This document shows, in pieces, positions 11,214-22,536 of a stretch of DNA of 64,000 nt. The position numbers and the translations under genes are program-made. The stretch is from assembly GCF_020283565.1 (NCBI RefSeq), contig NC_060063.1, positions 45,530,856 through 45,594,855 of the forward strand, in the 5' to 3' direction. The notes beneath the pieces are model-generated. The model saw only the letters and a list, made by a program, of their open reading frames with translations. It did no database searches and had not been told where the DNA came from. This DNA is from Trifolium pratense. Lineage: Eukaryota; Streptophyta; Magnoliopsida; Fabales; Fabaceae. The number at the start of each line of letters is the position of its first letter. The first letter of the stretch is position 1.

Positions 11214-14032
11214 TGTCGCGGTGATTTTCGGAGATCAAAGCTATTGATTAGACTTTGACTCGTAAAATAAGAAGTCACCACCGAACTTTAATTTATCCAA
11301 GGGAAGGGGAAAATATCGAATAAAACCCACAAATAAACATGCAAAGCTAGAGAAGCAATAAAGCAATAAGCAATGCAATAAGAGATCAAGGTACGGGGGT
11401 TGATTATGCAAAGGGAAGGTATTAGCACCCTAAGCATCTATAATACTCTATAGGAACCTCTTGTAATATATATGTCTTTGGCTAAAATTGTTTGCCTGTA
11501 AATGATTGGGGAGATGAGAAAAGAAATATCTTTTTATTAATTTTTGATTTGGAAAGACGTGAAAGTCTCATGCCTACGTACCAATGAAGGATCAAAACCT
11601 CGTAGTTCGGGGTAAAAAATAATAAAGTGGTTTGTTTGATTTGTTTTTAGGAGAAGAGACAAGTTGTCATCTTAAGTTAAAACTCCTTTAATCCACCACA
11701 AACATGATGACGATAGATCTTTGCTTCACAATAGGGAAGGGCTCCAACTTGGATATCAAATCAACAAGTATGCCACTAACTCTCCTAGGTGGAAAAGAAT
11801 CAATATCTTTTGATTAAATGTTATGGGGAATTTGAGTTTTCAATCATAGATGACTCATGTCTAAACTCTTTGAGAAAAAATTTAAAGTCAAAAGCCAAGT
11901 GGCAAAAGGTTTGAATGAGTTTTTGTATTTTTTAGTCTTTTGAAAATGTTTGGATATGCTTAAGTGTGTTAAAGCATTTATTTGAAAAAGAGTTGAAAAT
12001 CTCTTGACGAAAGTCAAGGTTTCTTAAAAAAGATTATTTTTGAAGATTAGTTTTTTTTTTGAATGTTTAGGATTTTGTGTTTTGAAAGTAAAGACCGAAG
12101 ATAAACAAGTAAACATGCAAAAATCACATAATGACACAAAGTCAACAAAACAATCCCTTCCCTTGGATTTAGACAAAATTAAATTAAAATGATAAAGAAA
12201 AGTATTTTTTTTGTATTTTATTATTTCTGATAAAGAAAACAAAGAAATATGTTTTTTGGGATTTTTTTAGATATTTTTAATGATATATATAACAATAAAA
12301 AAAAAGAAATAAAATAAAATAAAGGGGTTCTTAAAGAAAAAGGCAGAGGAGGGTGTTGAACCCGTGACCTCTCCATAAATAAACCAAACACTCAGCCAAC
12401 TGTGCCTATTGGAGCAAGGTCCAATGCCCCTTCAAATGATGTTTCAAGATGAGAAAATGATACCTTTAGCTTCCTTGAGTCCCCAGGAGTGTAATGGTAT
12501 GGTTACTTTTCCTTTAAACCTTCTGAAATGTTCTACCCAATTCAAGTTGAAAGTGACAAAAAACGGGATTTGGGAGATGGTAATGGAGGTGTTTCAGTTG
12601 ATGATCAATGCATACAGAAGCTTTGTTATGATGTATTGATGATGTTTTGATGGAAAAAACTCAAAGAAATTGAATGGTTTAGAGATTTCGAAAATTTGGA
12701 TTTTTGAAGTTCTTTAATGGAGTTTTTGAGTGAATTTCTGTGGATGTTGTTGATGATTTAGTTCTGAGGCTTGAGGGGCTTTTATAGAGGTTCCAATGTG
12801 TCTTCAGAAGTTGATGGAAGTCAGTTTGGTTGCATCTCAATGCTGGTTTGTCTCCAAAGTTACAAAAGTGGTTGAAAAAGCTTTGTGGTTCCAAGATGAG
12901 ATGGAGTGTACAAGGAGGCAAATAGGGAGGCTTTCTCGGAGTTTAGGGAGTTGCTTCTAAACATTAAGATGGAGTGTGATCAGAAGAAACAAGTTAGGAG
13001 CTCAATGCAAAAGTTGTTGGAGAAAAGTGAAACTTTAACAAAGTGTTTATGAACTTTATGCATGTTGCTTGGATAAAGCTTCAAGTCTTTGTGTAATGTA
13101 TCAAGGGTCTGTGTAAAACACTCATTTTGCTAAGATTTAGAAGCAACATAGCCTGCAAAGGAAGCTCCCTTAGGTTTGGCAAGGGTTTGACTTGAAACTT
13201 GACATGAAATTGGACCTTTAAAAACAACTCTGTCATGGCTACTTCATCACTTCGAAACTTGGTCTTCAAACAAGGTAAATTCATGAACTTGGAACCATTG
13301 GAAAGACGGCATGACCCTATACAACTTTCATGGTGATCACTTGTCCTGAATCCATTTCTATCATAGAGAAAACGGGCCACCAAAATTCAAAGTTTAAGCT
13401 GTTTGACACTTAGAAAAATTCTAAGTGTTTTTGACAGTTTTTACAATTTGACATCTCATGTTTCCTTGTTGTTATAAGCCTTTCAAGAACTCTTCTGAAT
13501 CCAAACTCTTCACCATGATATAGGAGCATATGAAATATTGACGTGAAGCTCTTGTTTGCTCAAAATGGTTGCTTGGATTGGAAGTTATAAGCTTGCAAAG
13601 TCATGCACTTGATAAGGTCAAAAACAACTTAGAAAAAAAAATTCTAAGTGTGGAGATTTTCAACAACTTGAAGAATCAACTTTGGTCATCAACTTTAAGC
13701 ATTGTAAAGATCCTTTGGACTTCAAATCGTTTTACCACATTTCGATATGCCATGATAGCTTTCCAAAGAGCCGTTGTTTGCAAATTTATGATACTTGAGG
13801 AAGAAGATACGATCTTGAAAAGTTGGCTCCATGAACATGAAATTTTCTATACTAAAAATTTTAAAATCCTAGTCTTTGATTTTTGGAACCTTTTCTTGAA
13901 TTTCTTGATTCAAAACCATTTCTTACCAAAGAGGCAATCACAACAAGATATCTTGTATTTTATTATTATTTTTTTATTAATGATGCATGAGAATATGAGG
14001 TGGGATCTTAGGTCAAAAATTGAGGTATGACA
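11214..14032 (-). mobile_element. Solo LTR, about 2.8 kb, Ogre/Tat-like Ty3-gypsy
   Basis: The unit begins TGTCGCGGTG and ends GGTATGACA on the plus strand, giving TGTC...GACA termini. It is flanked by ATGTG at 11209-11213 and 14033-14037, a 5-bp target duplication. It interrupts the integrase code of the older copia element; the codon series resumes on either side. Read on the minus strand it starts TGTCATACCTCAATTTTTG, which I associate with Ogre-lineage LTRs of legumes (from memory). No gag/pol is present. Open frames inside it (12409-12639, 13081-13383, 13569-14030) look like chance. Confidence 0.75.
12347..12415 (-). repeat. tRNA-like sequence inside the solo LTR
   Basis: On the minus strand TTGGCTGAGTG resembles an A box. 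GGGTTCAACACCC can form a T-arm with a 7-nt loop. A T-run follows CTCTGCC. The anticodon arm is not convincing, so this is a tRNA-derived or pol III-like relic and not a tRNA gene. Confidence 0.35.
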
Positions 14033-14837
14033 ATGTGGCCTTTAATTAACACCATGTTTAAAACCAAGTGAAATGCATTTTCTTGACCTAGAATCCAACT
14101 TCTTTCTATTGGATTGAAGTGTGGATGCAAAAACTATAGTGAACCAAAAACTTTGATATCAGGAAATTCATTTTAAAAAAGGAGATGGTAATATGTTTAT
14201 GGCTTGGAATAGTAGAGCTCGAGTAATACCAAGAATGTGTTGGTGTTTTCTCTCTACTATGCCATTTTGTTGAGGTGCACTAACACAAGAACATTGGAGT
14301 AAAATACCATTTTCAAGATAAAAATCTTTGATTAAGAATTCAGTTCCATTGTCAGTTCTAATGCATTTGATATTAGTTTCAAATTGAGTTTTAATCATAT
14401 TGCAAAAAGATTTAATATGTGATGAGGCTTCTTACTTAAGTTTCATAAAGTAGATCCAAGTGAATCTACTTCTGCCATCAACAATGGTTAAGAAGTATTT
14501 GAAACCAAACATAGAAACAAATGTCACAGGGATCAATAGATTTATTGACTTGCACAAAAGGAAAAACTTTATTGATTTCAAACAATTTCGCATATTGTGA
14601 AGCATGTCCAAATCTTTTTTGCCACATATTACAATCATCATTCTTACTTATTTCTATACTATGAACAAAATTTATACAATAACTGTGAAGAAGATGAAGC
14701 AAGGGACCAGGAATGCAAAGAAAGATCAAGAAGATGCAAGAGAAAAGAGTACTCACAGAGAAAAAATGTGACTAAAGAGTGAAGAAAAGTGCAAGAATCA
14801 AAGATGGCAGTACCTCATCATTAGAGGTCTGATACCA

Positions 14838-15176
14838 TGTAAAGAGTAGTGTATTCTACCATTTGTGAGCTCAATGAGTGTTACAATGGTGGAAGATGCT
14901 TCTGCGTTAGGCGCAAGTAGTGCCTAACATAGCAGAGAAAGAATGAGCGTGCGCAGAGCTTGAAGGGAAGAGAAGAAAATTTTATTACACTAACTGAATC
15001 GTTACGATAACTATGGATAATGGATCTGTTTATATACAAATATGTAAGGCCTATAACTGACTGTAAGAGGTTGTAAATACTTCTAACAACCTGTAACAGC
15101 TATTAACTAACACTATTTGACAGTTGGCTTGTTGCACAAGCAACTGTCTTATTCCTTCAATTCTTCACTATCAACA
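14838..15176 (-). repeat. 5' LTR of the left copia copy (339 bp)
   Basis: TG...CA bounded on the plus strand (TGTAAAGAG ... ATCAACA). It is followed at 15177 by GTTTC, the same bases that flank the LTRs of the right copy at 30658-30662 and 33148-33152. The primer-binding site TGGTATCAG lies just inside on the minus strand. Confidence 0.9.
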
Positions 15177-15240
15177 GTTTCCTAGATAGCATATGAAAAC
15201 AGTTTATAACTAATACGAAAACAATTTAACTTTTGTTATA

Positions 15241-15465
15241 GAAGTCCAAATATACCTCCACCTTTTCGATAAAGCATAAGTTCGAATTGCATGTCTTGTC
15301 TCCATAAATGACAAAATATGATGAAGAATGCAATCTGGCATTTCTCCAAGTCTGTCCTTGAGTCCTGTCGCAACACAATCATACACATTCTGAGAAGCCA
15401 AAGTTGTCTTTTTACTTAGACCTCTTCATGATAGAACCGGATTCCAGAAGATTAGTTTTCTGCAT
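15241..15465 (-). pseudogene. F-box gene stump cut by the duplication breakpoint
   Basis: The minus-strand frame encodes a clear F-box: LGEMPDCILHHILSF followed by YALSKRWRYIW. A candidate ATG is at 15465, but one extra base between it and the F-box shifts the frame (TAA at about 15412-15414). After about 15241 the reading enters sequence of the duplicated copia flank, so the rest of the gene is lost. It is a different F-box subfamily from the two intact paralogues; KDRLGEMPDC is typical of plant F-box/RNI/FBD proteins. Confidence 0.7.
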
Positions 15466-17328
15466 TCCTGCTGCTTCACAACACTCACCGAACTAGAAAC
15501 TATCCATTGATTAGCTGATCAGCTAAACATCAGTACTCCTCCGTGATCAATCTGACAATATTAAAATCACTACCTCTAGTCCTATTTATAAGAAACAAAT
15601 GGCTTATTCGCTAACACAAATAAAAAGCATTTGAATCACTAAGATCAATGGCGGTTTTAACTTATCCCAGAAACACCTATGGTACAATATTAAAATTCAT
15701 TCAAGACTAATATATTCACTTGCATTAGAAATGACAATAGAATAAGGGATTGCTTCAATAAACAACTTATAGGATATGGTGTGCAGCAAAGCATTAAAAC
15801 ATGGTGAAATTGCAATCATCACCAATCATAAGTTCTACAAGTCGAATCATCATCATCGACATATTTTGACCTGAACACCTCAGTTCAGATGTTGGTTTTG
15901 TCCTTAAGCAAATCCAAACAATATTTTCTTTGTGAAATGGTGATTCCCTCCTTTTGAGTGTGCAACTGCAACCTCAAGACCAAGAAAATAACATGAGAAC
16001 CGCGAATTGGTTTGTACGTACTACATGATTCGCGGTATTTTGGAATTGGTTTGCTCAAATTCGTGTGGAATTTACATAAAAAATATACTCCCTCCGACAT
16101 CCCAAATCATTGGTCCTTTTAGAATTTTGCACATATATTAAGAAATACGAGTAAATATTGATAAGTTCAGTCAGTTTTATCACTACTTTTTCACTTTTTC
16201 AAATTTGAATTATCATTTTAGCAGTTTAGCATTATGTGCAACTGGTCCATGGAAGCATCAGCCCTTTATGATTTGACCGTTACCAAACATGACTTTTTTT
16301 TATCATACGAGCTTATAAGCTATAATGTGTTAGCATTTTTAGTGTGTGTGTGTGTTGCTTTGTTTGTATAGCGCGCGCCGTGTGCTGTCGAGCCTAGCGA
16401 AGCCAGGGAGGCCTGGCGAGGCCAAACGTATTTTATTGTTGTGGAATAAAATTGAGGATTACACTTTGAAAACTAACATAATGCATATCCTTTTCGATTT
16501 TCGGTATTGATTCCTTGGACAAGATGAATGAAATCCCTAAGTTAGAATTTTCGCACAACATGATGAGAAATTTATAACAAAGTAAGCTCCTAGGAAGTAG
16601 CAGCCACCTACTATGATAATTTACATTGCAAATTGCGGTGATTTTTAACTATGTATACTGCAAGATTTAAGAAACATGAGGAAAGCTAAGTCCATTCAAG
16701 TATGACCCCTTCTTCTAAATATTAATTCACAGAGAAGTTTGTCAAATACCAGGACTCAAATAATCAAACTATACCACCATTCATAGAGAACTCTCTCAAA
16801 TATGAAATTTTTTTAATTTTTAGTTCGGATTATATATAAAGAGCTGCAATTAGTTTTGATCCTCTTTTCTAAGTTAAGGTTGATTTATAGTTACTTTGAC
16901 ATATCTGTTCTTAAGGAATGCAAACACAATATCATCAAGTTAGGAAGAAACACTTCATGACTAACTGTGACCTTGCTATAGCATTAATCATAACAAGTGA
17001 AATACAAAACTGATAATCTAACCAATCTTTTAGCTTTGTGTGAAAATACATTAAACTAAACAGATCATCCAAACAGAGAAAATCAACTTAGATCATGGAA
17101 ACATAAAGCAAATTTACACATAAAAAAACAAAAAAAAATTCATTGATTAAATAATAATTTTTACATATCTCTGCCTCATTAAAAACCTTAGTAAAGGGAA
17201 AAAGAGTACAGAGATTCAAATTTCAAACATAAATATAAATAATAAACCTACTTTTTTTTTTCTATTTATTTTTCAAAGATAAACATACTACTTAACTAAT
17301 TATATTCTTTCATATCCTTACATGGTGA
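15466..17328. other. Gene-poor region with a copia RT relic and Stowaway half
   Basis: A minus-strand relic at about 15888-16000 reads as copia RT in two frames (FLGLEV and ISQRKYCLDLLKD), so it is frameshifted. At 15990-16075 lies a GAACCGCGAATTGG...AATTCGTGTGG piece, inverted relative to 9880-9950. CTCCCTCCG at 16090 starts a Stowaway-type half element. A short GC-rich patch with GCGCGCGCC lies at about 16370-16420. No other gene was recognised. Confidence 0.5.
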
Positions 17329-17544
17329 TCAACCACCGCCAAGCTCCATCAATTTCTTCTTTTGGTCAGCTAGTCTCAATGCAATGGCATCCTTTATCTT
17401 AATGGCTTCCTCTACTTGCTCCCTGTTCACGCACTTCTTTTTTTCCAATTTATGAATCTTAGCTATTTGAGTATTTAGTTCATTGGTAATTTTATTAATG
17501 GATATTTTGGTTTCAGCAATAAGTTGGGCTCTGGAAGGAGGCAT
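17329..17544 (-). CDS. Possible small gene, 71-aa charged helical protein
   Basis: Minus-strand ATG at 17544 in a good context (gagccATGCC), stop TGA at 17329. The protein is rich in Lys, Glu, Ile and Leu (NELNTQIAKIHKLEKKK, ADQKKKLMEL) with heptad-like spacing, so a helical or coiled-coil fold is plausible. A TATA-like TATTATAAAAGG lies about 45 bp before the ATG. I do not recognise the family. It could be the surviving piece of a longer gene or a chance frame; the base composition is more gene-like than the surroundings. Confidence 0.4.
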   Translation of the reverse strand: MPPSRAQLIAETKISINKITNELNTQIAKIHKLEKKKCVNREQVEEAIKIKDAIALRLADQKKKLMELGGG

Positions 17545-17586
17545 GGCTCAAAATGTGATAATATGTTCACACACAATTTACATCTT

Positions 17587-17598
17587 CCTTTTATAATA
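17587..17598 (-). promoter_or_regulatory. TATA-like box of the 71-aa candidate gene
   Basis: Minus-strand TATTATAAAAGG, 43-54 bp upstream of the ATG at 17544. That leaves room for only a very short 5' UTR. Confidence 0.3.
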
Positions 17599-17635
17599 CT
17601 TCTTCACACAACGTGACACACAAGGAGGCAATTTT

Positions 17636-18330
17636 TACATTTTTTTCATTTCTTATCTTTATTTCATGCAAAATAAGAGTTTGTTTTGTATGATAATTAC
17701 TATTGAACATACTATTACCATGACTATTGATGGAATTGTTTCTTCATACATAATTGCAATTGTTTTAATAATTTTTAATGTCTCGGCGTAACGGTGTTTC
17801 GTCACAGTCATTTCCGATAGTGTAAAGTATTTCCACACGTGCATTCAATCAAATCACGCGATGTAGTTTTACAGATATATGCACCGTAAATTAATTTTAC
17901 ACTGACATTCAATAAAAATAATTTAAGCTCTTACATCATATCAGGAAATTCGAGTGAAGTGGGGTAATGTGATGGAATATATGATTGGGTAAAATTATTT
18001 AACAATGTCGGGTCATATTCATTTTTTCTCTGTGATAATAAAAAAATATATTAGTCAAAATTTTTAAAGAAAGACGATAATGAGAAGTAACTAACTGTAA
18101 AGGTGATGGTGAAAATAGACCAGGCCAACCGATAAAGGTCTACAACAAAATATCGAGGCTAATTTACTATTTAGCTAGTTAGGTCACACTTCAAACCATA
18201 GAAAAATATTTTATGGAATTATTATAGGGATTGGAGTTCGAACTGGATTTCCTACTTTACCACTCTTAAATTGTAAATTCAACCATTATCACATTAGATT
18301 TTGTAGTTTTTGTTAAAAAAATTCATTAGC
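17636..18330. repeat. Direct repeat, unit A (partner 18371-19170)
   Basis: Begins TTTTTCATTTCTTATC, continues through AATAAGAGTTTGTTTTG, GTAACGGTGTTTCGTCACAG, TCACGCGATGTAG and GACATTCAATAAAAATA, and ends in a TTTGTTAAAAAAATT tract. Unit B repeats these in the same order about 740 bp further on. A third, shorter relative lies at about 20400-20740. Parallel frames of 61 and 87 codons exist in both units because of this identity and are not treated as genes. Confidence 0.8.
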
Positions 18331-18370
18331 TAAAGTATATTTGTCTCCACTTAACGTGGCAGACAAGAGG

Positions 18371-19170
18371 CAGGTTTTACGTTTCTTATCTTTTTTCTTG
18401 CAGAATAAGAGTTTGTTTTGAATGATAAATACTATTGAACATACTATTACCATGACTATTGAGGGAATTGTTTCTTCATACATAATTGCAATTGTTTTAA
18501 TAATTTTTAATGTCTTGGCGTAACGGTGTTTCGTCACAGTCATTTTCGATAGTGTAATGTTTTTTCTCACGTGCATTCAATCAATTCACGCGATGTAGTT
18601 TAAAATATATGCACCGTAAATTAATTTTACACTGACATTCAATGAAAATAATTTAAACTTTTACATCATATCAGGAAATTCGAGTGAAGTGGGGTAATGT
18701 GGCGGAATACATGATTGTTGTTGGTTAATAGTGTAAAATTATTTAACAATGTCGGCGCATATTCATTTTTCTCATAATAATAAAAAAAAAAATCTATGAG
18801 TCAAAATATTTATAGAGAAAGACGATTATGAGAAGTAACTAACATTAACAGGTGATGCCAAAAATTGATCAGGTTAATCGACAAAGGTCTATGACATACT
18901 CACGGGCTTCATGATTTTATAGAAGACTATTTGGCTCCGCAAGTGATCACAATTTAAACTATAAAAAAAATATTTTATGAAAGATGATGATTGTATGGGT
19001 TAAAGTTCGAACCAGATTTTTCATTTCCCCACTCTTAAAATTTCTGAGTCAAGTCATTATAAACTACTTCACCAACAAAAATATAATTAATTTTTTTGTT
19101 GTTGTTATTATTATCGCACTAAACTTTATATTTTTTGTTAAAACGATCTCCTTAATTAAATTATATTTGT
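18371..19170. repeat. Direct repeat, unit B
   Basis: Second copy of the 17636-18330 unit, with small indels (for example an extra GTTGGTTAATAGT near 18719). Its distal half is more diverged. Confidence 0.78.
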
Positions 19171-19380
19171 CTACATTAAATTTTGTGAATTATTTTTCTT
19201 TCTTGATCAAATCTTTTACCATATTATTTCATAATCGCCCTATAATATTTTCTAACCCAATATTCTTATTTAATTGATAATTCTTCATCAATCAATTAAT
19301 ACTACATGCAAGACCTGCGTTACTCCTCCAACACACATGTAAATTTTATGATATTTCTAGTTTGCCAAAACTGATATGAT

Positions 19381-19636
19381 TACTCCCTTTGTCTCAAGAT
19401 AAATGTCCTAATTTTGACTTAGTGTACTATTCACATTATCTGTTTTAACCATATTTTTCTACTAATATATAAAACAAATATTAGCATATGAGATGTTGTT
19501 TGATTTGTCACGATCAGAGTTTTCAAAATATGCAATTTTTATAATTTTTCATAATAAATAACTAAAGATATTACTGATCAAAGTTGTATATCGACAAATG
19601 TAAAGGTGACTCATTTATTTCGGGACAGAGGGAGTA
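19381..19636. mobile_element. Stowaway-type MITE, about 256 bp
   Basis: Ends TACTCCCTTTGTCTC and GGGACAGAGGGAGTA are inverted repeats bounded by TA. The CTCCCTCYGTC ends are typical of Tc1/mariner-derived Stowaway MITEs. The interior is AT-rich with no frame. Confidence 0.75.
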
Positions 19637-19659
19637 GTTAGGAAGAATCTCTACACACA

Positions 19660-21290
19660 TAAGAAGTTGGGTTGAATAGTCATTGTGCTTCACTTCATAT
19701 AATTCCCATGATCTTAGTGAGTAGATAGAAACTTAATTGTGAAGGAATTCTCTTGGTTCGTCACGAGAGAATAGAATGAAGGGTTTTATTTTATTTTTTA
19801 AAAATAAAAGAAGGGTGTACAACTTTGATAAAAAATGTGTCAAAAAATTTAAATTGAAAATAATAATTTGTATATTAATTTTAAATATAGTGACTACACT
19901 ATTTTTAAGATGACTATACTATTTTAATTGTTTTAACTTTTTTTTTGACGAATTTTAATTGTTTTAACTAGTATTCCAAAAACAATAATTAGCATTTTCT
20001 TAAAAACAAAAGGCCGTAAGAATGCATTTAAGGTAATATTTAATTAATAACATTAAATGTTCCACTTAAAAAAAAACTTCAACATTGGGGCAATGTGGAC
20101 CACTCTTAACTCTTATCAAACATTTTTGTGTTATATTAAGAAATTTAGTTGAGATCCTCTCCATTTCTTATGTTTTCCATTTCTTCCATTACCAAAGTTT
20201 TTAAATATTTTGGGGTGTATAACTGACATTTGGACCCACTTGATGTCACATTTTTGCATTTATATTCCCAAAACTATATAATAATGGAGAAAATGGAAAG
20301 AATTGGAAATGGAGAGGATCCTAACTCTAAGAAATTGGAGGTGCTTGAACAAAAAAAAAAATTGGAGGTGAAGTATATGGTTACATGGCGAAATATATGA
20401 TTTTATTGATTGAGAGTGTAAAATTATTGTATATATTGTAAATATATTTTTTTTTCTCTCATACTAATAAAAACTTATTAGGTAAAATTTATAGAAAAAT
20501 ACGACAATGAGAAGACACTAGCTAACCACAAAAAGCGAGAGTGAAAATAGGTCAGACCAATCGACAGGGTCTATAACCAATCCATGGGAAAATCATTTTA
20601 TAGAAGGCTAGTTAGAAATATAGGTTACACTTCAAACTATAGAAAAACATTTTATAAAATATTATTGTAGAGGTTGAAGTTCGAACCCGAAATTTTCACT
20701 TAACCTTTTGTTTTAACAGGCAAAGATTTCCCACTTTACTTTTAAAGCTTGTAAGTATAGTCAAAATATGCAATTTTCATATAATTACCATGATTTTAGT
20801 GAACAGATAGAAACTTACTTGTGAAGGAATTCACTTGTTTTGCCACGAGAGAATAGAGTGAAGGGTTTTATTTTCTTTTTTTAAAATAAAAGAAAGGTGT
20901 ACAACTTTAAATTGACAATAATAATTTGTATATTAATTTTAAATTAATATATAAAACAAAAGGCCCTAAGAGGGTGTACAATTTGATAAAGAGGGTGTAC
21001 AATTTTAAGATGACTATACTATTTTATTTGTTTTAACTAGTATTCCAAAAACAATAATTAGCATTTTTTTAAAAACAAAAGGCCCTAAGAATTCATTTAA
21101 GGAAATATTTAATGCATTAATAACATTATAATGTTATACTTAGAAGAAAAAAAACTTCAACATTGGGGTAATATATATGGAATACTCTTAACAAACATTT
21201 TCGTGTTATATTAAGAAATTGGAGGTGAAGTATATGGTTATGTGGCGAAATATGTGGTTGCTATTGGTCGATAGTGTAAATAAAATGCAT
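19660..21290. repeat. Two related repeat blocks in tandem (about 19675-20060 and 20775-21260)
   Basis: Both blocks contain GTGAAGGAATTC, CACGAGAGAATAGA, AAGGGTGTACAAC-like text, then AAAACAATAATTAGCATTTT and CTTCAACATTGGGG in the same order. Between them, 20400-20740 is the third relative of the 17.6/18.4 kb repeat. The arrangement suggests repeated local duplication. No coding potential was recognised. Confidence 0.65.
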
Positions 21291-21719
21291 TTAATATTCA
21301 ATAAAATGCATTAATTTTGTTTAATTAAAAAACAAATTATATTTGAGTCTTTCAAAATCTTAAACATTCATAAATTATTATTTATTTTTTTGTCAAAAAT
21401 ATTAATAAATGTGTCTAAGGATTTGAAAATGAACTTATATAATTTATGGATAAACTTTATTTATGAAAGGAGACTTTGGACTTATAATTAGAGACGAATG
21501 AAGTACTAAGGAATTCCATTCCACTTCCGGCGGTGCTTGCAATATAAGATGGGATAATTTTATTTTTTTAAGGAATAAAATGATTATAATTTGAGACGAA
21601 TGGAGTAATAAGAAATTTCACTCCACTTCCAGCGGTGTTTGATGGGACATTTTTTATTTATTTATTTAAGGAATAAGATGGGACAACTTATCCATCCATG
21701 CATAATACAAAATATTTCC

Positions 21720-22536
21720 TTGGCTTAAATACAGTTTTATCCCCCTTGTTTTGAAAAATACGAAATTTTACCCTTCCTATTTTAAAATGCGGAATTTTAC
21801 CCCCCTATTTTATAATTTGTTGGATTTTGCCCCCCACCAAAATTCTGCACAAAATCTACTTCTGAGCCTCAAGTTCAAAGTTTCGTACATAACTCAATTT
21901 GGATCAATAATTCACCAAATTGATACCGAAACGACCACAATCGAGTTAGTTTTCCACAGAATCAAACTCCACTAAATTCGGAGTTATAGAGAGAGATTAA
22001 TTACCGTTTTAGTGAAGGTATGTTCAAATTAATTATCTCATGAAACTACTACTGATATTTTCGTCATGCCTCTCACCCTGTAGTTCATTTTTTAATACAA
22101 TTTACATGTATGGAAAGCTAACGAAATTACCCTTGTTGGAATTTCAATTTCGTCGAATTTGGAGTTACGATGCGTTCGATAGACGATGTTGAATTTGAAG
22201 GTCACAAGTAGATTTCTGTAGAATTAGTAATTTGACAGGCTTTCACTAAAACGGTAATTAATCTCTCTGTATAACTCCAAATTTAGTGGGGTTTGATTCT
22301 GTGGAAAGCTAACTCGATTCCGGTCGTTTCGGTATTAGTTTTGTGAATTATTGATCCAAATTAAGTTTTGTGCGAAACTTTAAACTTGAGGCTCATAAGC
22401 AGATTTTGTGCAGAATTATGGTGGGGGGCAAAATCCAACAAATTATAAAATAGGGGATAAAATTCCGCATTTTAAAATAGGAGGGATAAAATTCCGCATT
22501 TTTCAAAATAGGGGGGTAAAACTGCATTTAAGCCAA
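21720..22536. mobile_element. Large foldback element, about 817 bp, arms near 300 bp
   Basis: The left arm (21720-22016) starts TTGGCTTAAAT and ends ACCGTTTTAGTGAA. The right arm (22241-22536) is its near inverse, starting TTTCACTAAAACGGT and ending ATTTAAGCCAA. Matching pairs run the whole arm, for example GAGCCTCAAGTTCAAAG against CTTTAAACTTGAGGCTC. The loop of about 225 bp is unpaired. A transcript could form a long double-stranded RNA. Ends of GGCTTAAAT type recur in the foldback at 34645-34936. No transposase is present. Confidence 0.85.

Larger units (their letters stand above)
10556..15176 (-). mobile_element. Damaged Ty1/copia retrotransposon, left copy, interrupted by a solo LTR
   Basis: Minus orientation. 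Reading minus: 5' LTR 15176-14838, a tRNA-Met-type primer site TGGTATCAGAC just inside (about 14827-14837), GAG-pre-integrase zinc region (about 14650-14500), integrase core with TDNGTEF and QNGIVERKH (14398-14168), integrase end and the start of RT (11165-10556, FLHGYLNEEVYMQPPPG). Gag and protease are absent between primer site and integrase, a deletion. An Ogre-like solo LTR (11214-14032) splits the integrase part. The RT is cut off at VCKLQRSL, where it fuses to exon 3 of the host gene. The 3' LTR is lost. Non-autonomous. Confidence 0.88.
6210..15240. repeat. Left copy of a direct segmental duplication (partner about 22690-33185)
   Basis: The order of landmarks matches the right copy: an AT-rich lead with TACTAATAAGTTGTTACATC, the TTAAATTACGGTCGCGG element at about 6972, the F-box gene, convergent exons of the 306-residue gene, and a copia LTR followed by GTTTCCTAG and TTTAACTTTTGTTATAGAA. 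The left edge is approximate. The right edge is sharp: similarity stops at about 15240, where an unrelated F-box exon begins. The copy contains an Ogre-like solo LTR that the right copy lacks. Confidence 0.9.

Noticed and set aside
12409..13383. Frames of 76-100 codons
   Set aside because: Inside the solo LTR, on conflicting strands, with no recognisable motif.
13569..14030. 153-codon plus-strand frame
   Set aside because: Lies wholly inside the Ogre-like solo LTR, has no domain and ends at the LTR border.
15210..15401. Intact 63-residue F-box protein
   Set aside because: Its first codon is TTG, not ATG. The real upstream ATG is out of frame and the 3' part is lost, so it is listed as a pseudogene.
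17659..18576. Similar minus-strand frames of 61 and 87 codons in the two direct repeats
   Set aside because: Their similarity follows from the DNA repeat itself; no promoter or family match is apparent.
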